From: DAIOGN01 sp036745245
GTDB lineage: Bacteria > Zixibacteria > MSB-5A5 > JAUVRN01
Direction of reading: 5' to 3'
Assembly: GCA_036745245.1 (NCBI GenBank)
Contig: DAIOGN010000069.1
Location: 1-17,838 of the forward strand
DNA length: 17,838 nucleotides
Part shown: one piece after another, positions 1 to 6,044 of the stretch
Layout of the letters: every line of letters starts with the position of its first letter
Position numbering within the stretch: position 1 is the stretch's first letter
Notes under the pieces: generated by a model
The model's database searches: none
Told to the model about the DNA's origin: nothing
The model's input: the letters and a program-made list of their open reading frames with translations, nothing else
Program-made: the position numbers and the translations under genes

Positions 1-3000
1 GGACGCGATTTTGGCCCTCTCTTCGATGTTGCAGAGGAGCACGCGCAGTTGCCCACCCTCCACCTGGTACGTCACGTCCATGCCCTGCGCCCTCGCGGTC
101 GGCTCGACATGCGTGATGGTGGCTCCCTCCGTGTTGAACACGAACAAGGCCGCCCCCAGGTCGAAGTCGGAACGGGTACTTACGGTGGTCTGGCCCGCGT
201 GGGTTTCGGCGGACACACTCACGTCGCCCAGAGTAGTGGCCTTGGGTCCACCGCCCAGGAGGTCATCCGTAATCGGCAGCTCGTCGCCCGTGATCACGCG
301 GATCAGGTACACCAGGTCGGCCACCGTGAGCGAGACGCCGTCGGCGTTCACGTCGGAGGCGGCGATCTGACCCAGTGCGTTCACCACGAACACGCTCGGT
401 CCGCTGATGAAGTAGCGCGAGTACAGCACGGCATCCGCGATCTCGTAGGACACCGCGTTGAGGTTGAGATCTCCGCGTGCATCGATGTCGCCGGGGCAGA
501 TCACCTTGATCTTCCCGCCGCAGAAGTGCGTGCACTCCTGGGGTTCGCCCTTGTCGGACGGGCAGGGGAAGGGCGGGCCGCCAAAGGCGCCCGAGCCCGT
601 GAGATCCACACCGTCGAAGTTCACCACGGACCCCGGTCCGCTGCCCGCGACGTAGAGCGTGTCACCCAGCGGGTTGGAGATGCTGTTGTCGCCGCAGTCG
701 TTCCAGTACCACTGGACGAGCGCGTCACGGCAGGACAGCGTCCAGTCGTTGGTGACCCGGAAGTTGAGGCAGAGAAGCACGTCTCCCGGTCCCGGCGTGT
801 TGCACAGCGGGTGATCGTTGCTGTTGTTCATGTCGGCAATCGACACCACGCGCACGAGACCCGAACTGGAGGTGCCGCCCACCATGCGGTAGGTGAAGTA
901 CTCCCAGTCGCAGTCGATCAGGAACTGACCCGGATCGACGCCCAGGAACGTGAGCATCGACGCGTCGTAGTGGAACAGGAAGTCGAATCCGCCCCACGGC
1001 ACGCCGCCGCCGGAGACAGTGACGCACAGGCTGACCAGCGAGTTGGGCGCCGCGGTGGTCGTATCGATGCACACCGACGGACACTCGTCACACAGGCCAT
1101 CGGTGTAGACGGCCACCGTGAATGACTGCTGACACGTACCGCCGCCACAGCCGGTGCCGCATTCGATGACCACGTCCACGGTGTCGAAGAGGCCGGACGG
1201 CGTGAAGCAGTAGACCCCGTTCACCACCGACCCGGGTCCGGAGATCACCTGGCACGTCGCCTGTGTGTTCAGCTGCACGCACACGGGGCCCACATCGCAG
1301 ATGCGCTCATACAGTGTGTCAGGCAAGGTCGGGCACGACACCTGCTGCCCGCCCGTGACCGTGATATTGATGGTGTCGCGATCGGAGGCCGAGCAGGGAT
1401 CGGTCACCTGAACGATGATGGTGTAGTTCCCGGGTCCGGCAGGGGTGAAGCACACCTCATTGAGCGTGGTGTTGATGGCCGCGCCTGCAGGGCCGGAGAC
1501 CAGGCTCTCCACCAGGCCGGTGTTGCCGTTGGGATCGGACACATTGTAGGAGGCGCAGATCTGGGCCGGGTTGCACTGCTCCTCGCTGAAATCAGCTTCC
1601 AGCGTAACGACAGGCGGCTGGTTGTTGTTGGTGACGGTCACGAAGGCCGTGTCGCGTCCCTTGGCTCCGCACGCGTCGGTGGCTTCCACGATGATCTGGT
1701 AGTTCCCGGGTCCCGCGGGCGTGAAGCACACCTGGTTGCCCACGGTGTCGATCGTGGTGCCAGCCGGGCCGGACACCAGGGCCTCAAGCACTGGAGGCGG
1801 GCCGGCATCGGTGACCGTGTACGGCATGCAGATCTGAGCAGGCACGCACTGATCCGCGTTCACCGGGCTGGTGGGGAAGTTCACCACAGGCGGTTGGTTG
1901 TTGTTGGTGACCGTGACCACAATCGTGTCGCGATCTTCCACGCCACACCCGTCGGTGACCTTGGCGATGATGGTGTACATGCCAGGTCCGGCGGGCGTGA
2001 AGCACACCTGGTTGCCGGCCGTGTCGATCGTGGCTCCGGCAGGTCCGGAGACCAGCGCCTCAACGAGCCCCGCAGGGCCATTCGGATCGGACACATTGTA
2101 GCCCGCGCAGATCTGGGCAGGCGTGCACTGATCCACTCCGAAGTCGGCGCCGAAGGCGATGGTGGGCGGCTGGTTGCTGTTGGTGACCGTCACGAAAGCC
2201 GTGTCGCGACCCTTGGCACCGCAGGCGTCGGTGGCTTCCACGATGACCTGGTAATTCCCGGGTCCCGCAGGTGTGAAGCACACCTGGTTCCCCACGGTGT
2301 CGATGGTCGTCCCGGCCGGGCCGGACACGAGGGCCTCAAGCACTGGCGGCGGACCCGCGTCGGTGACCGTGTACGGCATGCAGATCTGGGCGGGGACGCA
2401 CTGATCCACGTTCAGCGGGCTCGTGGGGAAGTTCACCACGGGCGGCAGGTTGGTGTTGTTGATCGTGACGACAATCGTGTCGCGGTCTTCGGCGCCGCAG
2501 GCGTCGGTGACCTTCGCGATGACGGTGTACATCCCCGGTCCGGCGGGTGTGAAACACACCTGGTTGCCGGCCGTGTCGATGACTGCTCCTGGCGGACCCA
2601 GGACAAGCGCCTCGACCAGACCGGCCGGGCCGTCCGGATCGCTCACCGAGTACGGAGTGCAGATCTGGGTCGGGACACACTGATCGGCATTGAAGTCGGC
2701 TCCAAAGGCGATCGTGGGCGGGTTGTTCAGTGTCACCGTGACGACGATCGTGTCTTTATCAATCGCGCCGCAGGCATCGGTGACTTTGGCAATGATGGTG
2801 TAGATACCGGCCCCGGCGGGGGTGAAGCACACCTGGTTGCCGGCGGTGTCGATGGCGGCGCCGGCGGGACCTGAGACCAGGGTTTCCACCAGGCCGGCCG
2901 GACCGTCGGGATCACTCACGATGTACGGCGCACAGATTTGAGCCGGAGTGCATTGTCCGACACTGAAGTCGGCGCCGAAGGCGATGGACGGCGGGTTGTT

Positions 3001-5535
3001 GAGCGTGACCGTGACGACGATCGTGTCCTTGTCAATCGCGCCGCAGGCGTCGGTCACCTTGGCAATGATGGTATACACACCGGCTGCCCCGGGCGTGAAG
3101 CACACCTGGTTGCCGGCGGTGTCGATGGCGGCACCGGCGGGACCTGAGACCAGGGTTTCCACCAGGCCGGCCGCGCCATTGGGATCGCTCACCACGTACG
3201 CGGCGCAGATCTGGGCGGGCGTACACTGGTTGACGTTGAAGTCGGCGCCAAAAGCGATCACCGGCGGACTGTTGAGGGTCACGTTGATATTGATGGTGTC
3301 GCGATCTTCGGCACCGCAGGGATCGACCACTTTGGCGATGACCGTGAAGGACCCGGAGGCGCCGGGGGTGAAGCACACTTCATTGGTGCCGGTATTAATG
3401 GTGGCACCTGCCGGAGCCGAGACGATCGATTCGACGTGCCCTGCGAGGCCGTCGGGATCGGTGACCGAATACGTCACGCAGATCGGACTGGCCGTGCACT
3501 GGCTGACTGCCGTGTCAGGTCCAAAGGCCAGGACGGGAGCACTGTTAAGCGTGACATTAATATTGATGGTATCACGATCCTCGGCGCCGCACGGATCGGT
3601 CACCTTGACGATGACCGTGTAGGATCCGGACGCGCCGGGGGTGAAGCACACCTCATTGGCACCGGTATTGATGACGGAACCAGCAGGAGCGGAAACGGTC
3701 AATTCAACGTGCCCTGCGAGGCCGTCAGGATCGGTGACGGAGTACGTCACGCAGATCGGGCCGGCGGTGCACTGGCTGACCGCAGTATCGGGCCCGAACG
3801 TGAGGACCGGCGGACTGTTGAGAGTGACGTTGATATTGATGGTGTCGCGATCTTCCGCACCGCAGGGATCGACCACTTTGGTGATGACCGTGAAAGACCC
3901 GGAAGCGCCGGGCGTGAAGCATACCGTATTGGTGCCGGTGTTGATGGTGGCACCTGCCGGGGCCGAAACAATCGATTCGACGTGCCCTGCGAGGCCGTCA
4001 GGATCGGTGACTGAGTACGTCACGCAGATCGGGCTGGGGGTGCACTGGCTGACCGCGGTATCGGGCCCGAACGTGAGGACCGGCGGACTGTTGAGAGTGA
4101 CGTTGATATTGATGGTGTCGCGATCTTCCGCACCGCAGGGATCGACCACTTTGGTGATTACCGTGAACGACCCGGAGGCGCCAGGCGTGAAGCACACCGT
4201 ATTGGTGGCGGTGTTGATGGTGGCGCCGGGCGGGGCAGAAACGATGGACTCGACGTGGCCCGCCAAACCGTTGGGGTCGCTCACGCCATAGGTCACGCAG
4301 ATCGGCGAGGGTGAGCACTGGCTGACCGCGGTGTCTGGTCCAAACGTCAGAACCGGAGCGCTGTTGATGGTCACCGTGACGTTGATCGTATCACGATCTT
4401 CGGCGCCGCAGGGATCGACCACCTTGGTGATGACCGTGAAGGACCCGGAGGCGCCGGGCGAGAAGCACACCGTGTTGGTGCCGGTGTTGATCGTGGCGCC
4501 GGGCGGGGCGGACACGATGGACTCGACATGGCCCGTCAAGCCGTCGGGGTCGGTCACTCCGTACGTCACGCAGATCGGGGAGGGAGAGCACTGGCTGACC
4601 GCCGTGTCGAGGCCGAACGTCAGAACGGGCGGGCTGTTGAGCGTGACATTCACCACGATGGTGTCACGATCCTGCTGGCCGCAGCCGTCGAGAATCCGGG
4701 CAATGATGGTGTACGATCCGGACGCCGCGGGAGTGAAGCACACCTGATTGGTTCCGGTGTTGATGGTGGCTCCGGGAGGGCCACTGATCAGGGACTCGGT
4801 TCCAGAGCCCGTCGTGCTGTAGGTCACGCAGATCTGCGCGGCCGTGCACTGATTCACCGATTGGTCGGAGCCGAACGCAAGCGTGGGTGCCGGGGTGAAG
4901 TCGCAGGCTGTAGCCGGACGAGCGTTGCCGATGCCGGCCATGAAGTCGTCGTAATCGAAATTGGGAGCGGTGTGGTCGTCGTCGGCGAAGATCACCAGAT
5001 CGTAATCGCCGGAGAAGGAGTTCACCTGTCCATCGCCGTCGTGCCAGCGGTAGTTCTGGAAGCCAAGGCTGGAGACGTCGTAGATGTAGAACCAGTTGTA
5101 CGTATTGTTGGGCGAGGGCCGCGACAGGGTGTCTTCGGAGAAAAGCTGTGCGTCGTCGGGAGTGGTGTACAGAGAGTCGGTGAGTCCCGCGCCCAGGTTG
5201 ACGTCGTCCAGCAGCACCAGGCCAAACGGATTGGAGGGCGCCGAAGACCGCGTGGCGCCGGCTCCCAGGGCCGCGCGAATGACGGTATTCAACTGCCGGG
5301 TGTTGGGCGGCGTCCAGCCGAACCAGTTGTTGTCGTCCCAGGGTGTGTTCTCAGCAATCACCGTCACCTGAATGGAATCGGCCGTACGCACGAGGTGCTC
5401 GGCCGTGACCAGGGTGCCCACAGGAGTGTTGCTGTTGTTGGTGAGCTGGAGCGTGAGGGCAAGCGCAGGTGTGCTCCCCATGCCCAGCCACAATGTCACC
5501 AACAGAGATTTGGAAAGCAGTCGCTTAGCTCTCAC
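1..5535 (-). CDS. Giant secreted four-cysteine repeat protein with cohesin-like and dockerin-like modules (3'-truncated by window edge)
   Basis: The frame is open without a stop from 5535 to base 1, giving at least 1845 residues; the C-terminus lies outside. Start: GTG preceded by AGGAG (5545-5549) with a 9-nt spacer, and an in-frame TAG four codons further upstream excludes a longer protein. Residues 1-26 form a Sec signal peptide ending in ALA. Residues ~27-215 are a unique domain rich in W, Y, D and N that I do not recognise. From ~215 to ~1480 come about 14 Ig/cadherin-like repeats with the pattern QC-x5-ICVTY ... GATINT ... VCFTP ... DxCGxxDRDTI. Residues ~1490-1620 look cohesin-like, ~1680-1750 contain two dockerin-like loops (GDIDARGDLNLN; SDVNADGVSLTVADLVYLI), and a second cohesin-like domain starts at ~1765. 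The regular cysteines and signal peptide point to an extracytoplasmic, disulfide-stabilised surface or matrix protein. Exact function is unknown. Confidence 0.9.
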   Translation of the reverse strand, partial: MRAKRLLSKSLLVTLWLGMGSTPALALTLQLTNNSNTPVGTLVTAEHLVRTADSIQVTVIAENTPWDDNNWFGWTPPNTRQLNTVIRAALGAGATRSSAPSNPFGLVLLDDVNLGAGLTDSLYTTPDDAQLFSEDTLSRPSPNNTYNWFYIYDVSSLGFQNYRWHDGDGQVNSFSGDYDLVIFADDDHTAPNFDYDDFMAGIGNARPATACDFTPAPTLAFGSDQSVNQCTAAQICVTYSTTGSGTESLISGPPGATINTGTNQVCFTPAASGSYTIIARILDGCGQQDRDTIVVNVTLNSPPVLTFGLDTAVSQCSPSPICVTYGVTDPDGLTGHVESIVSAPPGATINTGTNTVCFSPGASGSFTVITKVVDPCGAEDRDTINVTVTINSAPVLTFGPDTAVSQCSPSPICVTYGVSDPNGLAGHVESIVSAPPGATINTATNTVCFTPGASGSFTVITKVVDPCGAEDRDTININVTLNSPPVLTFGPDTAVSQCTPSPICVTYSVTDPDGLAGHVESIVSAPAGATINTGTNTVCFTPGASGSFTVITKVVDPCGAEDRDTININVTLNSPPVLTFGPDTAVSQCTAGPICVTYSVTDPDGLAGHVELTVSAPAGSVINTGANEVCFTPGASGSYTVIVKVTDPCGAEDRDTININVTLNSAPVLAFGPDTAVSQCTASPICVTYSVTDPDGLAGHVESIVSAPAGATINTGTNEVCFTPGASGSFTVIAKVVDPCGAEDRDTININVTLNSPPVIAFGADFNVNQCTPAQICAAYVVSDPNGAAGLVETLVSGPAGAAIDTAGNQVCFTPGAAGVYTIIAKVTDACGAIDKDTIVVTVTLNNPPSIAFGADFSVGQCTPAQICAPYIVSDPDGPAGLVETLVSGPAGAAIDTAGNQVCFTPAGAGIYTIIAKVTDACGAIDKDTIVVTVTLNNPPTIAFGADFNADQCVPTQICTPYSVSDPDGPAGLVEALVLGPPGAVIDTAGNQVCFTPAGPGMYTVIAKVTDACGAEDRDTIVVTINNTNLPPVVNFPTSPLNVDQCVPAQICMPYTVTDAGPPPVLEALVSGPAGTTIDTVGNQVCFTPAGPGNYQVIVEATDACGAKGRDTAFVTVTNSNQPPTIAFGADFGVDQCTPAQICAGYNVSDPNGPAGLVEALVSGPAGATIDTAGNQVCFTPAGPGMYTIIAKVTDGCGVEDRDTIVVTVTNNNQPPVVNFPTSPVNADQCVPAQICMPYTVTDAGPPPVLEALVSGPAGTTIDTVGNQVCFTPAGPGNYQIIVEATDACGAKGRDTAFVTVTNNNQPPVVTLEADFSEEQCNPAQICASYNVSDPNGNTGLVESLVSGPAGAAINTTLNEVCFTPAGPGNYTIIVQVTDPCSASDRDTINITVTGGQQVSCPTLPDTLYERICDVGPVCVQLNTQATCQVISGPGSVVNGVYCFTPSGLFDTVDVVIECGTGCGGGTCQQSFTVAVYTDGLCDECPSVCIDTTTAAPNSLVSLCVTVSGGGVPWGGFDFLFHYDASMLTFLGVDPGQFLIDCDWEYFTYRMVGGTSSSGLVRVVSIADMNNSNDHPLCNTPGPGDVLLCLNFRVTNDWTLSCRDALVQWYWNDCGDNSISNPLGDTLYVAGSGPGSVVNFDGVDLTGSGAFGGPPFPCPSDKGEPQECTHFCGGKIKVICPGDIDARGDLNLNAVSYEIADAVLYSRYFISGPSVFVVNALGQIAASDVNADGVSLTVADLVYLIRVITGDELPITDDLLGGGPKATTLGDVSVSAETHAGQTTVSTRSDFDLGAALFVFNTEGATITHVEPTARAQGMDVTYQVEGGQLRVLLCNIEERAKIAS
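3785..3885 (-). repeat. 101-nt exact direct repeat, copy 1 (pair at 4058-4158)
   Basis: The 101 bases here are identical to 4058-4158, exactly one 273-nt period away. They cover the end of one Ig-like repeat and the start of the next on the minus strand. The surrounding parts of these two copies differ at scattered positions, so the identical block indicates recent duplication or gene conversion. Confidence 0.9.
4058..4158 (-). repeat. 101-nt exact direct repeat, copy 2 (pair at 3785-3885)
   Basis: Second copy of the exact 101-base repeat; the match ends where one copy reads gtgatga and the other gtgatta. It is a likely site of recombination-driven repeat-number change and of assembly collapse. 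Confidence 0.9.
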
Positions 5536-5544
5536 TATGCGGTA

Positions 5545-5549
5545 CTCCT
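5545..5549 (-). promoter_or_regulatory. Shine-Dalgarno deciding the GTG start of the giant repeat gene
   Basis: AGGAG on the minus strand lies 9 nt before the GTG at 5535-5533. The in-frame TAG at 5550-5548 rules out any longer start, and the next ATG lies inside the signal peptide. Confidence 0.8.
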
Positions 5550-5812
5550 AAGGTGCGGCACCGAAACCGACGGCTCGAACTTCCCGGGAAACTCGCGCCG
5601 ACGCGGGTCATGGTTCCTTCCAAATCCAGGCGTCGGGAACAGATCGGCACACCTGTCGATACCGACTGAACCTGGATCGCGTCTCTGTGAAGGTCGACCT
5701 TGAGTTGTTCTGACTTCGACTATTGCTGGGACATCGACCGCACAATGACGCAACTATGTTTAACAGCGGTGACTAAGGTAGTACTTGAGGGGGCTTTCCC
5801 CCCGTGGGCTTC

Positions 5813-5840
5813 AATATAGCCGCTCCCGGACCATCGTCAA
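5813..5840 (-). promoter_or_regulatory. Putative sigma70-like promoter for the giant repeat gene
   Basis: On the minus strand, TTGACG (5840-5835) and TATATT (5818-5813) are separated by 16 nt. Each differs from the consensus hexamer at one position. The predicted start near 5806 would give a leader of about 270 nt. The first transcribed bases would form a small GGGGG/CCCCC stem-loop (5803-5789). Confidence 0.5.
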
Positions 5841-5947
5841 GGTCCGTTTGTCCCCTTTCAGGCTGATCCGCAAACTAAATTGAACTTGCGACTTACAGTG
5901 AGTGTCGCATATTTACTTCCGAGGGGCAAAGCGAGGCTCAAGACAAG

Positions 5948-5975
5948 TTAACTATTTGTAGTGCAACAGTATAAT
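5948..5975 (+). promoter_or_regulatory. Putative sigma70-like promoter for the LVIVD/kelch pair
   Basis: A perfect TATAAT (5970-5975) is preceded at 16 nt by TTAACT (5948-5953), which matches four of six -35 positions. Transcription from about 5982 would leave a leader of roughly 60 nt before the ATG at 6045. Confidence 0.45.
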
Positions 5976-6044
5976 CGGTCGGGGGACCACGACTGGCGAT
6001 TTCGGGAATAACTAGCGATCTGGCGGCACCACGTTGAGCAGGCC

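Larger units (their letters stand above)
1095..4905 (-). repeat. Tandem 273-nt (91-residue) Ig-like coding repeat array, 13 clear copies plus one degenerate
   Basis: Using the Ile-Cys codon pair as a landmark, copies fall at 4828, 4570, 4297, 4024, 3751, 3478, 3205, 2932, 2659, 2380, 2107, 1828, 1555 and, degenerate, 1297. Nine of the thirteen spacings are exactly 273 nt; the others are 279 (twice) and 258 (first and last). Each copy carries four conserved cysteines. Copies 2-6 form one subfamily (TAVSQC; AGATINT or PPGATINT; PCGAEDRDTI). Copies from 2659 to 1828 form an alternating B-A-B-A arrangement. The terminal copies are the most divergent, as expected for arrays that expand internally. 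Confidence 0.9.
5536..6044. other. 509-bp divergent intergenic region
   Basis: This stretch separates the leftward giant repeat gene from the rightward LVIVD gene. It is more AT-rich than its surroundings between about 5860 and 5980. I see a sigma70-like promoter facing each way, a short G/C hairpin near 5789-5803 and a Shine-Dalgarno for the leftward gene. A 72-codon minus-strand frame (5535-5753) has no family resemblance and runs through the leader, so I do not call it. No RNA gene or known riboswitch is recognisable. Confidence 0.7.

Noticed and set aside
1095..4905. CRISPR-like or mobile-element interpretation of the regular repeats
   Set aside because: The period is 273 nt with divergent, continuously coding copies and no short identical repeat/spacer pattern, transposase or terminal inverted repeats.
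4528..5703. 391-codon plus-strand open frame, with similar long frames at 1894-2874 and 49-1125
   Set aside because: They lie exactly antisense to the giant repeat gene. Their length follows from GC-rich codons with few antisense stops, and their proteins are low-complexity without family resemblance.
5535..5753. Small 72-codon minus-strand frame upstream of the giant gene
   Set aside because: No recognisable motif or ribosome binding site, and it occupies the leader between promoter and GTG. It may be fortuitous, although a leader peptide cannot be formally excluded.
5789..5803. G5/C6 hairpin as an intrinsic terminator
   Set aside because: It has only five pairs, no T run on either strand, and sits upstream of both divergent genes, where no transcript is expected to end.
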